A program made the position numbers and the translations under genes. Below the pieces are notes generated by a model. It was given only the letters and a program-made list of their open reading frames with translations, was not told the DNA's origin and searched no databases. Positions 1 to 7,677 of a DNA stretch of 64,000 nucleotides are shown here, piece by piece. Every line of letters starts with the position of its first letter. Within the stretch, counting starts at the first letter, position 1. Source of the DNA: JABMQB01 sp964575025 (GTDB lineage: Bacteria; Bacteroidota; Bacteroidia; Bacteroidales; Prolixibacteraceae); assembly GCA_964575025.1 (NCBI GenBank), contig CAZNPV010000007.1, positions 1 to 64,000 of the forward strand, written 5' to 3'.

Positions 1-1160
1 TCGGTGCGCACAACTTTGCCCTGGCCAATGAAGAGGGCGATGACGATCCTCCGGGCAAGAGCTACATGACCGAAGATTTTCTGAAACTGTTCCAGCGTTC
101 AGTGGAATGGGCCCTGTCGAAAGAAGGGGGCGAAACAGAAGAAAAAATTCTTTATGTAGGAGCCAAAGGACCGGATGAAATGGTTGCAAGTGACTCCGTT
201 TCGATCGCAAAACTGGAGGCAGCCGGGTTCACGATTACATTGGTTGATGATGATGATGTGAAAGACGGATATGATTATTCAGCCTATGCAGCAGTTGTGT
301 ATGGTGAATCATGCAGCTCCAGCAAAGTATTGGCTTTTGGCAATACCGATAATTATCCGGTACCCTGTGTGATGCTTGAACCCCTTGCTGTCCGTCATGA
401 TAAATGGAACTGGGTACTCCTGGGGGATAATACCGTAGATAAAACCAACGGGTATAAGTATCCGGGTTTTACGGAAGATCGTTCCTGCGCAACCGGAACT
501 ACCCAACTAAAAATTCTGGATAATACCCATTATATTACGAATGTATTTGAGGCAGAGGAAATAGTTGACTGGTCAACTGCCATCTGTGGCGATCCCGAGA
601 CGATCTTTGCGGTCGGTTTTGACCTGAACCAGAACATGTCTGGTGCAATACCTTTGGCGAAAAATAACAGCAGTGCGATTACCGATCCTTTCTTATGGGC
701 AGCACCCAAAGGAACGGTATTGCCTGATGGCTCTCAGCTAAAGAATCGCCTTGTAACGTTTGGTATTCATGAACTTGGAATATACGGGAAAGATGACGAT
801 AAAACCGAATATGCCACCGATGATTTCTATACCTTATTGATACGTTCCCTGGATTGGGTACTCGGTGCCGGCCCATCTACTTCATCTCCTCAAATAAAAA
901 TGGAAAATGAAGTACTGGTATATCCGAATCCGGCAACCCACAATGCACGGTTCAGGTTTACCTTACATAAATCATCAGCCGTTACCCTTTCATTAATAAA
1001 TATGTTGGGGCAGAGAACAGATATCTGTAAAAATCAATCTTTCTTTGAAGGGGTGAATGAAATTGAGGTAAATACCCAAAACCTGAAAGGTGGATTGTAC
1101 ATCTATCTGCTTGAAATGGGAAATACTGTAAAAAGAGGTAAGCTTCAAATAGCTAAGTAG
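1..1160 (+). CDS. Secreted T9SS cargo protein, 5' truncated by the window edge
   Basis: The reading frame is open from base 3, 21 codons before the first ATG at 66, so the start lies upstream of the window. The C-terminal ~80 residues begin VLVYPNPATHNARFRF and end GKLQIAK. This is the usual type A sorting domain of the type IX secretion system, so the protein is exported and probably anchored or released outside the cell. The body contains a repeated unit: the first visible stretch (GAHNF...MTEDFLKLFQRSVEWAL) resembles a later one (GIHELG...ATDDFYTLLIRSLDWVL), so at least two tandem domains exist. They recall ThuA/amidotransferase-like folds, but I cannot assign a reaction. A terminator follows immediately, separating this gene from the sugar-acid operon. 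The T9SS call is secure; the function is unknown. Confidence 0.8.
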   Translation, partial: GAHNFALANEEGDDDPPGKSYMTEDFLKLFQRSVEWALSKEGGETEEKILYVGAKGPDEMVASDSVSIAKLEAAGFTITLVDDDDVKDGYDYSAYAAVVYGESCSSSKVLAFGNTDNYPVPCVMLEPLAVRHDKWNWVLLGDNTVDKTNGYKYPGFTEDRSCATGTTQLKILDNTHYITNVFEAEEIVDWSTAICGDPETIFAVGFDLNQNMSGAIPLAKNNSSAITDPFLWAAPKGTVLPDGSQLKNRLVTFGIHELGIYGKDDDKTEYATDDFYTLLIRSLDWVLGAGPSTSSPQIKMENEVLVYPNPATHNARFRFTLHKSSAVTLSLINMLGQRTDICKNQSFFEGVNEIEVNTQNLKGGLYIYLLEMGNTVKRGKLQIAK

Positions 1161-1180
1161 TCTTGGTTTACGTTTAGAAA

Positions 1181-1220
1181 AGGTGGAATGGATGATTCAT
1201 TCATTCATTCCGCTTTTTTT
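1181..1220 (+). terminator. Rho-independent terminator after the T9SS gene
   Basis: An 11-bp stem (GGAATGGATGA at 1185-1195 with TCATTCATTCC at 1201-1211, one G-T pair) and a 5-nt loop are followed by GC and seven T. It lies about 20 bases after the stop codon. Confidence 0.8.
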
Positions 1221-1332
1221 AAACATTTTGTTAACGGACAATACGGAATTTAAACGCTATTCTTTGTAAATACTGCAGAGAATGGTATCTATAGGCAGAC
1301 GTTCGGTTTCCGAACTGAATCAATAAAAACAT

Positions 1333-1724
1333 TTGCACGGATCAGTATATAATCCGGGGAAGGTTGTCTTTGGAAATGGAAGTTTAGACCAGTTTCTTGG
1401 CGATTTTTCAGATTCCAGCCATGCAAAACTATTTGTTCTCACCATTCCTGAGTTACGATCATTCATTGAAATTTTCTGATTTGTCCATTTCTGAAAATGA
1501 AACGAGCATGTAAAATATTTACACCCAAGATGATGATTAAAAAATGCGAGTTATCCCGATCCCGATATTTATCGGGACGGGAATACCTTATAAATTTAAC
1601 ACTTTAATCGTATGGAATTGAGGGTCTGGCCCGTGAAACATTGAAGGTTCAGCGTCTTTTAAATAATAATGTCAGACAGGTGAATGGTACAGATGCCATT
1701 CATATTTACAGGAAAGCTTTTTAA
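1333..1724 (+). pseudogene. Iron-containing alcohol dehydrogenase remnant (internal deletion)
   Basis: Two fragments of one gene are visible. The first, 1333-1479, reads NPGKVVFGNGSLDQFL... and ends in a premature TGA; this is the typical N-terminus of group III iron alcohol dehydrogenases. The second, 1608-1724, reads ARETLKVQRLLNNN...DAIHIYRKAF-stop, which fits the extreme C-terminus of the same family. About 300 codons of the usual ~380 are missing, and a palindrome (1551-1585) sits in the gap. The remnant's stop codon abuts the ATG of the aldolase gene (TAAATG), as expected if this was the first gene of the operon. An intact enzyme would reduce an aldehyde with NAD(P)H. The family match is by motif recognition only; the broken state is visible directly. 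Confidence 0.65.
1551..1585. repeat. Palindromic element inside the dehydrogenase remnant
   Basis: A near-perfect inverted repeat: TTATCCCGATCCCGATA facing TATCGGGACGGGAATA across two bases. It looks like a dispersed intergenic palindrome. It marks the deletion interval of the broken alcohol dehydrogenase gene. Confidence 0.7.
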
Positions 1725-2639
1725 ATGGATGCAAAAGAAAAATTTGGTGGAGTTGTGGTTCCGATGGTGAGTCCGTTAAACCGGGATCTTTCGGTGGATA
1801 CGGGGGCGGTAAAATGCATTGTGGATGCGTTTATGGATTCACAGGTGAAACCCTTTATTTTAGGAACTACCGGGGAGGTGGTTTCTTTAACGTCAGCTCA
1901 AAAGGCAACCCTTGTTCAGAAAACCGTATCTAATGTCGAGGGAAAGGAAACCGTACTGGCCGGTATCATTGGAAATTGCCTGCCCGAAGCAATTGAAGCC
2001 GGCAACCGGTATGCTGAGTACGGGGTGGATGCCGTTGTGGCAACCCTCCCCAATTATTACCCTGCAGATGCTTCGCAAATGAAAAAATATTTCACTCAAC
2101 TGGCAGACTCGGTTCATTGTCCGTTGATGCTTTACAATATTCCGGGAACGATCCACCACTCGATACCGGTTGATGTAATTGAAGAATTGAGTCATCATCC
2201 CAATATTTTAGGGGTCAAAGATTCAGAGCACAACAGCCAAAGGCTTGACGGGTGCCTGGAACGCTGGAAAAAGCGCGAGGATTTTGTTTTTCTGGTAGGG
2301 TGGGCGGCCATGTCGGTTTACGGATTAGTGCATGGTGCCGACGGAATTGTGCCAAGTACAGCTAACTTCGTTCCGTTGTTGTACCGCCGGTTGTTCGATG
2401 CAGTAAAAAATAATATCCTTCAGGAAGCCTGGGAATTGCAGAAAAAAACAGACAGGATCTCTGATTGGTGCCAGGGAGGAAGAGATTTGAGCCACTCAAT
2501 AGTGGCATTAAAGCAGATAATGGCTCTGAAAAATCTGTGCAAGGAATATGTCATGCCTCCGATGTACGAAATGGACGATGCGGAGAAAGATTTGTTTGTG
2601 AAGAATATAAAAAAACAGTTACAAGAGTTGGATGTCTGA
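1725..2639 (+). CDS. DapA-family (dihydrodipicolinate synthase/NAL superfamily) aldolase
   Basis: A 304-residue class I aldolase of the DapA/N-acetylneuraminate lyase superfamily. GTTGE is at residues 47-51, the catalytic Tyr137 lies in YNIPG, and the Schiff-base Lys165 lies in GVKDSE. Full-length members have about 290-310 residues, so it is intact. No signal peptide, so cytoplasmic. The family condenses or cleaves pyruvate with an aldehyde. It is not convincingly DapA itself, because it sits in a catabolic operon with PdxA-like, DUF1537 kinase and symporter genes rather than lysine genes. A 2-keto-3-deoxy sugar acid is the most likely substrate. In this RG-II setting DHA or Kdo are attractive candidates, but that is inference. 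It overlaps the next gene by 8 bp, so translation is probably coupled. Confidence 0.88.
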   Translation: MDAKEKFGGVVVPMVSPLNRDLSVDTGAVKCIVDAFMDSQVKPFILGTTGEVVSLTSAQKATLVQKTVSNVEGKETVLAGIIGNCLPEAIEAGNRYAEYGVDAVVATLPNYYPADASQMKKYFTQLADSVHCPLMLYNIPGTIHHSIPVDVIEELSHHPNILGVKDSEHNSQRLDGCLERWKKREDFVFLVGWAAMSVYGLVHGADGIVPSTANFVPLLYRRLFDAVKNNILQEAWELQKKTDRISDWCQGGRDLSHSIVALKQIMALKNLCKEYVMPPMYEMDDAEKDLFVKNIKKQLQELDV

Positions 2640-3669
2640 AAAAAAACCGATACTGGCTATTACCATGGGGGACCCGGCAGGTATAGGCCCTGAGATCCTT
2701 CTTAAGACGCTGGCTGATAAAAAGGTTTATGAGATCTGTAGTCCGCTTGTAATAGGTAATGTCCAGGTTTTTAAGAAGATAAAAGATATTTTAAAAAGCA
2801 CCCTTCAGCTTCATCCCATTCAGGAGGTTCCGGAAGCCGGTTTTGAATACGGGAGAATTGATATTCTACCCATTGAGATTCCGGACATCCGGGAAATTGT
2901 ATTTGGGAAAATCTCGGCATCAGCTGGAGAGGTGGCGTTCAGGTGTGTGGAAAAAGCCATTCAACTGGCCATGAGCAAAGCAGTGGATGGAACCGTTACC
3001 TGCCCCATTCATAAAAGTGCGATAAACAAAGCAGGGCACCATTTTTCAGGGCACACCGAAATATATGCCCATTATACAAATACAAGCAACTATGCAATGC
3101 TTCTTGCCGATGATGCGATTAAAGTGGTTCATGTAAGCACCCATGTTGCGTTGAGGGATGCCTGTGATCTGGTTAAAAAAGAGCGGATTCTGGAAGTGAT
3201 CCGGTTGTTAAACGGGGGGCTTCAGGATCTTGGCGTTCAATCCCCCCGCATCGGAGTAGCCGGGTTGAATCCACACTCGGGCGACAATGGCCTCTTTGGC
3301 GATGAGGAAATAAAAGAAATTACCCCTGCGGTCAACCAGGCAAAGGCCGAAGGATATAATGTTGAGGGACCTGTTCCCCCTGATACGCTCTTTGCACTGG
3401 CAAAAGGAGGCAGATACGATGGGTGTGTTGCCATGTATCACGATCAGGGGCACATCCCCTTTAAACTGACAGGCTTTGAATGGGATAAAAAAAGCGGTGT
3501 TATGAAAAGCGTAAAGGGCGTAAATATTACCCTGGGATTGCCTGTGATTCGCACATCCGTGGATCACGGGACTGCCTTCGAAATTGCCGGAAAAGGATTG
3601 GCCAGCCCCGATGCATTGCTTTATGCAATCGATTACGCAGTTAAGATGGTTAGGAATAAATCGAATTGA
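2632..3669 (+). CDS. pdxA2: PdxA-family dehydrogenase, probably PdxA2-type (D-threonate/erythronate 4-phosphate)
   Basis: A 345-residue member of the PdxA family, cytoplasmic. ITMGDPAGIGPE is at residues 10-21. The metal-binding histidines appear as His171 (THVALRD), His215 (NPHSGDNG) and His270 (YHDQGH), with spacing close to that of E. coli PdxA. Classical PdxA makes pyridoxal phosphate. PdxA2 proteins paired with DUF1537 kinases instead oxidise and decarboxylate D-threonate or D-erythronate 4-phosphate to dihydroxyacetone phosphate. The gene lies directly before a DUF1537 kinase and overlaps an aldolase gene, and no B6 genes are nearby, so I favour the catabolic role. The ATG at 2632 sits within the aldolase's end (ATGTCTGA). 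The exact four-carbon acid cannot be read from sequence. Confidence 0.85.
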   Translation: MSEKKPILAITMGDPAGIGPEILLKTLADKKVYEICSPLVIGNVQVFKKIKDILKSTLQLHPIQEVPEAGFEYGRIDILPIEIPDIREIVFGKISASAGEVAFRCVEKAIQLAMSKAVDGTVTCPIHKSAINKAGHHFSGHTEIYAHYTNTSNYAMLLADDAIKVVHVSTHVALRDACDLVKKERILEVIRLLNGGLQDLGVQSPRIGVAGLNPHSGDNGLFGDEEIKEITPAVNQAKAEGYNVEGPVPPDTLFALAKGGRYDGCVAMYHDQGHIPFKLTGFEWDKKSGVMKSVKGVNITLGLPVIRTSVDHGTAFEIAGKGLASPDALLYAIDYAVKMVRNKSN

Positions 3670-3676
3670 GGATACG

Positions 3677-4843
3677 ATGATTTCAGTTATTGCAGATGAT
3701 TTTACCGGTGCTGCCGAAATAGGGGGAGTGGGTCTGAAATATGGATTGGATGTAATTATTGAAACAACGGTGACTGGTGTCAGCAAAACCGATCTGTTAA
3801 TTATTGTTTCTGATACGCGTTCGCTCCCACCGAAACAAGCTTCAGAAGAAATCAAACGAATTACCGGGAAACTGTTAAAACTTAACCCTGAAAGCATTTT
3901 TAAGAAGCTTGATTCGGTATTACGTGGCAATGTGGCTGCCGAATTATATACTCAGCTTGAAGTGACAGACAAAAAAAGAGCTGTAATAATTGCCGGGAAT
4001 CCCTGGATGGGAAGAAGTATTACCAACGGATACTATTCGATCCATTCAGTTCCTCTGGCTAAAACGTCATTTGCCGACGATCCGGAATTTCCTGTAAAAT
4101 CTTCCTCAGTGATTGATCTGATTGGTCAGGAGTATTGCCCCGTATATTCATGCAGTGTTGACTCCCGGTTGCCTGACAAAGGGTTGATCGTCGGTGATGT
4201 GAACAATGAAAGCGACATTTTTCGTTGGGCTTTGATCCTGGATAAAAATACCCTTGCAGCAGGAGGAGCTGGTTTTTTCGATGTTTTGCTAAGCACTAAA
4301 TACCGGAAAAAGGAAGAGGATTCCAACGGTCGACTTAAATTAGGTGAAAAAACATTGTTTGTATTCGGAAGTACCTTCCCGAAAAGCCGGGAGATTATCA
4401 GTCGCCTGAAAAAAGAGGGCGTTATGAAATTAAATATGCCGGAAGCGATTTATAACAACGAAAATTTCAATCCGGGATTGTTGGATGATTGGGCCCGGCG
4501 AATTGCTGCTTCTCTCGATAAAAACAGAAAGGTTGTCATATCCATTGAACAAACGCACAGCGAAGAACCGGGCTTATCAGCAAGGATCCGGGATAACATT
4601 GGTGAGCTTGTCAAAAAGGTCATTACATTAACCAGCCTCACCGATCTGTTAATTGAGGGGGGTGCTACGACTTCAGCCATCCTGAAATCATTGCATATTT
4701 CCAAACTGTTTCCGTATAAGGAACTTGACCTGGGAATTATTCAGATGAAAGTGGAGAAGTATCCCGGCCTGAATATCACAACCAAGCCGGGAAGTTATTC
4801 GTGGCCCGAGAGTGTTGTTTTTGATAATAGAAAAAACCATTAG
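3677..4843 (+). CDS. DUF1537 four-carbon acid sugar kinase (DtnK/OtnK-like)
   Basis: A 388-residue kinase. The true start is the ATG at 3677, preceded by TGAGGA and 7 bases after the PdxA stop; the longer upstream frame runs through pdxA sequence. The N-terminal domain carries IADDFTGAAE (5-14), SDTRSLPP (45-52) and KKLDSVLRGN (76-85). The C-terminal nucleotide-binding domain carries LIEGGATTSA and ends with a TKPGS motif. These are the hallmarks of DUF1537 kinases, which phosphorylate D-threonate, D-erythronate or 3-oxo-tetronates at O4. The PdxA-like partner immediately upstream supports a D-threonate or D-erythronate pathway to DHAP. Cytoplasmic. The family is certain; the substrate is inferred. 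Confidence 0.88.
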   Translation: MISVIADDFTGAAEIGGVGLKYGLDVIIETTVTGVSKTDLLIIVSDTRSLPPKQASEEIKRITGKLLKLNPESIFKKLDSVLRGNVAAELYTQLEVTDKKRAVIIAGNPWMGRSITNGYYSIHSVPLAKTSFADDPEFPVKSSSVIDLIGQEYCPVYSCSVDSRLPDKGLIVGDVNNESDIFRWALILDKNTLAAGGAGFFDVLLSTKYRKKEEDSNGRLKLGEKTLFVFGSTFPKSREIISRLKKEGVMKLNMPEAIYNNENFNPGLLDDWARRIAASLDKNRKVVISIEQTHSEEPGLSARIRDNIGELVKKVITLTSLTDLLIEGGATTSAILKSLHISKLFPYKELDLGIIQMKVEKYPGLNITTKPGSYSWPESVVFDNRKNH

Positions 4844-4851
4844 ATAGTCTT

Positions 4852-6414
4852 ATGGAGAATGCTGTTTCTATACATGTTATTGACTATGCGCTCATTGTTG
4901 CCACTTTTGTGTTGTCCATAGGAATTGGCATCTATTTTTCGAGAAAACAAAAGGATACCAATAATTATTTTAAAGCCGCAGGAAAAATTCCTTCCTGGGC
5001 TATCGGCATGTCTATACTGGCAACCCTCATCAGCAGTATTACCTTTTTAGCCTATCCCGGCGAAGGGTATTCTTCCAACTGGATCAGGCTGGTACAGGGA
5101 TTAATGGTTCCACTGGTATTGGTGTTTATTTTGAGTGTTATTGTGCCTCTTTTCCGGAAAGTGATCCGTCTAAGTGCGTATGAGTATTTTGAAAAGAGGT
5201 TTGGCTTCCTGGCCCGGCTGTATACGTCGCTGGGATTCATACTCAATCATTTTGCCAAGATGGGAACGGTATTTTACCTGATTGCGCTGGCCCTTTCCGG
5301 AATGTTGGGTGTTCATACGGTATATATTATTCTGGTCATCGGTCTTCTGGTTATTTTGATTACAATGATCGGAGGCATGGAGGCGGTAATCTGGCTTGAT
5401 GTTGTCCAGGGATTCATGCTCATTGTAGGGGGGATTCTTTCGCTGGCAATCATCCTGTTTTCTGTGGATGGAGGGCCGGGGCAGATCTGGAGTGTTGCCA
5501 TGCAGAACGGGAAGATTGGCTTCGGGCCGTTCGACCTTGAGTTTGTAAATCTTACCTTTATTGTGATGGCCCTGAACGGTATTTTTTATGCCATTCAGAA
5601 ATATGGCACCGACCAGACCATTGTTCAGCGCTATTTAACGGCAAAATCCGATAAGGATGCAGTAAAGGCCTCGTTAATAGGCGTTCTGTTAAGTGTCCCG
5701 GTGTGGGCGTTGTTTATGTTCATCGGCACGGCACTTTTTTCTTATTACCTGATCTCGGGAGATGCATTGCCTGCCGATATAAAGCCGGATGCGGTATTCC
5801 CGTTTTTTATCATGACAAAACTTCCGGTTGGAGTGGTCGGGTTGATTTTATCGGCCCTGATTGCCGCTGCTTTCTCAAGCCTTGATTCCGATCTGAACTG
5901 CCTGTCGGCTATTTGCCTTGAAGATTATTATCTCAGATGGAAACCTGACAGCACTGAAAAACAGAAAATGTTCATGAGCAGACTCTTTATTGTACTTGCC
6001 GGACTGGGGGCTATCAGCGTTGCCCTGTTTTATGTGTACGCCGGAGGAGAAGGTGTTTTGGGGACCATTTTTACCCTCTACGCAATATTCTCAGGTGGAA
6101 TTGCAGGGATGTTCCTGCTTGGAATTTTTAGCCGGAGAGCAAATAAAAAAGGGATGTATATTGGAATTTTAGGCAGCATTGTTTTTACATTATATGCATT
6201 GTTAACATCAACGCCCATTGAGATTGGCGGAAATAAAATATTGCTGCTTGACCTTGGTTCTGCAAATTTTACGCATCATAAATACATGATTGGCGTATAC
6301 AGTCATATAGTGCTTATGATTGTAGCCTATGGGGCTAGTTTATTTTTCAAAAGCAAACCGGTTGATCGTTCGTTGACCTATTACGGATGGAAAGAAGTTC
6401 GAAAGAAACGATAA
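4852..6414 (+). CDS. SSS-family sodium:solute symporter (sugar-acid operon)
   Basis: A 520-residue polytopic inner-membrane protein with about 13 hydrophobic segments. The N-terminal pattern is that of the sodium:solute symporter family: a first helix, then YFSRKQKDTNNYFKAAGKIP, SWAIGMSILATLISSITFLA and ...GTDQTIVQRYLTAKSDKDA. It lies 8 bp after the DUF1537 kinase and closes the operon, so it most likely imports the operon's substrate, a small acidic sugar. It is clearly paralogous to the symporter at 32045-33541 (same spacing of the SSISFLA and VQRYLT motifs). SSS carriers cover sugars, sialic acid, uronates and others, so specificity is not readable here. Confidence 0.88.
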   Translation: MENAVSIHVIDYALIVATFVLSIGIGIYFSRKQKDTNNYFKAAGKIPSWAIGMSILATLISSITFLAYPGEGYSSNWIRLVQGLMVPLVLVFILSVIVPLFRKVIRLSAYEYFEKRFGFLARLYTSLGFILNHFAKMGTVFYLIALALSGMLGVHTVYIILVIGLLVILITMIGGMEAVIWLDVVQGFMLIVGGILSLAIILFSVDGGPGQIWSVAMQNGKIGFGPFDLEFVNLTFIVMALNGIFYAIQKYGTDQTIVQRYLTAKSDKDAVKASLIGVLLSVPVWALFMFIGTALFSYYLISGDALPADIKPDAVFPFFIMTKLPVGVVGLILSALIAAAFSSLDSDLNCLSAICLEDYYLRWKPDSTEKQKMFMSRLFIVLAGLGAISVALFYVYAGGEGVLGTIFTLYAIFSGGIAGMFLLGIFSRRANKKGMYIGILGSIVFTLYALLTSTPIEIGGNKILLLDLGSANFTHHKYMIGVYSHIVLMIVAYGASLFFKSKPVDRSLTYYGWKEVRKKR

Positions 6415-6462
6415 CCGATATAGTAAAATGATTATTATTAACCGAAATTAAAATTTATACCT

Positions 6463-7476
6463 ATGAAAGAAAAGATTTTTACATTACTGTTTTGCGTTTT
6501 GCTTGGGATGAATTTACCGACCAGGGCGCAGTTAAATACGGGCACAGGTACCGGTTGGGGAGAAGAACTCTTCCCCGGTGAACCGCTGCTTATTGATGAG
6601 AATTTTCAGGGATTTGAATTTTTTCATTCGGATTCAACCCCGGATATGGGCAACAGCAACAATGTGCTTGACCCTGTGACTCAGGAAGTTGTTTATGGCT
6701 ATACCAGTTTCAGCACCAAGGTTGCCTTGCTGGGTTCAGGGGACAGTGCTGTAACCTATGATTTTTACCAGTGTGCATTTGCGCCTGAATGGCAAACAGC
6801 GTATGCGTTTAAAGATGAAGGTCAAAACACCCCCAATGTATCCAATGGTTTTGTTGAGGTAAGCCGCGAATACGGGTCTAATCCTCCTACGGTCCACGGG
6901 CACTTTATGGTGGATTTACGGAAAATCGATTTTGTGGAAATGATCCAGTGGTCCCATTCCAGTTGTGGCGGAAACAAGCGGGGTGTGATGCTCGAGTTTA
7001 GTGTGGATGACGGTGACACATGGGATACGTTGCGTTATCAGCCAGGAGGTGCAGGCTATACCGAGAGTTTTACCAAGGATGTGTTTACCCGGGAAAAAAC
7101 GGGCAATGGCTACCGGTGCGATCCGTCAGCCTACGGAATGTTATGGGAAGATGCCATATACAGCGAAAACATTATGCTCCGGTTTGGGGAAGCCGGCGGC
7201 CAGGTGCCCAGAATTCATGACCTGAAAGTGTATGGCACCTATACGGCTTCAACGGCAAAGCAACTTTCCGGACAAAAGCTGAAAATCTATAGTGTGGATA
7301 AAAAAATCAGAATCTCCGAATATGCCGATGTGGAAGTGTATAACATTTGCGGAAAACGGGTTAAAATGGCACAGAAGGTGAACTATCTGTCCATGGATGA
7401 TATGCCCCGGGGAATCTATATTGTGAAAGCAAAAGGGCTGTCGGAAGTGAAAATAACCAAAGTGCTGATCAAATAA
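6463..7476 (+). CDS. Secreted protein of unknown function with a T9SS-like tail
   Basis: A 337-residue protein I do not recognise. It begins with a clear signal peptide (MKEKIFTLLFCVLLGMNLPTRAQ). The last ~65 residues (LKIYSVDKKIRISEYADVEVYNICGKRV...GIYIVKAKG) look like a type IX secretion sorting domain, although the usual YPNP start is eroded. The middle is rich in beta-prone, aromatic and glycine stretches and contains LLIDENFQGFEFF and VMLEFSVDDGDTWDTLRY. This suggests a beta-sandwich or jelly-roll, such as a carbohydrate-binding or lyase-like domain. It stands alone between the sugar-acid operon and the susC-1 run, and a strong terminator follows. A surface glycan-binding role is possible but unsupported. 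Confidence 0.7.
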   Translation: MKEKIFTLLFCVLLGMNLPTRAQLNTGTGTGWGEELFPGEPLLIDENFQGFEFFHSDSTPDMGNSNNVLDPVTQEVVYGYTSFSTKVALLGSGDSAVTYDFYQCAFAPEWQTAYAFKDEGQNTPNVSNGFVEVSREYGSNPPTVHGHFMVDLRKIDFVEMIQWSHSSCGGNKRGVMLEFSVDDGDTWDTLRYQPGGAGYTESFTKDVFTREKTGNGYRCDPSAYGMLWEDAIYSENIMLRFGEAGGQVPRIHDLKVYGTYTASTAKQLSGQKLKIYSVDKKIRISEYADVEVYNICGKRVKMAQKVNYLSMDDMPRGIYIVKAKGLSEVKITKVLIK

Positions 7477-7477
7477 A

Positions 7478-7516
7478 GGGGAAAAGCCGCTGTAGAAAGC
7501 GGCTTCCCCATATTTT
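7478..7516 (+). terminator. Intrinsic terminator after the unknown T9SS protein
   Basis: GGGGAAAAGCCGC (7478-7490) pairs with GCGGCTTCCCC (7499-7509) with a small bulge, followed by ATATTTTG. It starts one base after the stop codon. Confidence 0.75.
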
Positions 7517-7594
7517 GAAATGGGAAAGTAGCGGTTTATACATAAGGAAATGATTAAAGAATGAGAACCATGCCTGCTCTTCGTACCCGGACGA

Positions 7595-7630
7595 AAAGGA
7601 TTCCATCTCTTTTAAAAGATGGAATCCTTT
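7595..7630 (+). promoter_or_regulatory. 14-bp hairpin in the susC-1 upstream region
   Basis: AAAGGATTCCATCT (7595-7608) pairs perfectly with AGATGGAATCCTTT (7617-7630) around an 8-base loop. No T-run follows; instead the 10-mer ATCCTTTGCC occurs twice in tandem (7624-7643). It ends about 48 bases before susC-1. It could be a leader structure, a weak terminator or an sRNA end. The perfect dyad is certain; the role is open. The rest of the 7517-7677 gap shows no gene. Confidence 0.5.
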
Positions 7631-7677
7631 GCCATCCTTTGCCATATGAAACCAATGTTTAATTTAAATATCTACAA

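Noticed and set aside
1326..1338. AAAACATTTGCAC, one mismatch from the LacI-type operator half AAAACGTTTGCAC
   Set aside because: It lies at the start of the broken dehydrogenase gene, lacks the central CG of the core, and has no properly spaced partner; probably coincidence.
1509..1523. TGTAAAATATTTACA palindrome upstream of the aldolase gene
   Set aside because: It falls inside the decayed dehydrogenase interval, about 200 bp before the aldolase ATG; no supporting promoter core was found.
2632..3669. PdxA as a vitamin B6 biosynthesis gene
   Set aside because: No other B6 genes nearby; it is embedded with a DUF1537 kinase, an aldolase and a symporter, the usual setting of catabolic PdxA2.
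3208..3930. 240-codon minus-strand frame across pdxA and the kinase
   Set aside because: Antisense to two well-supported overlapping-operon genes; no recognisable protein.
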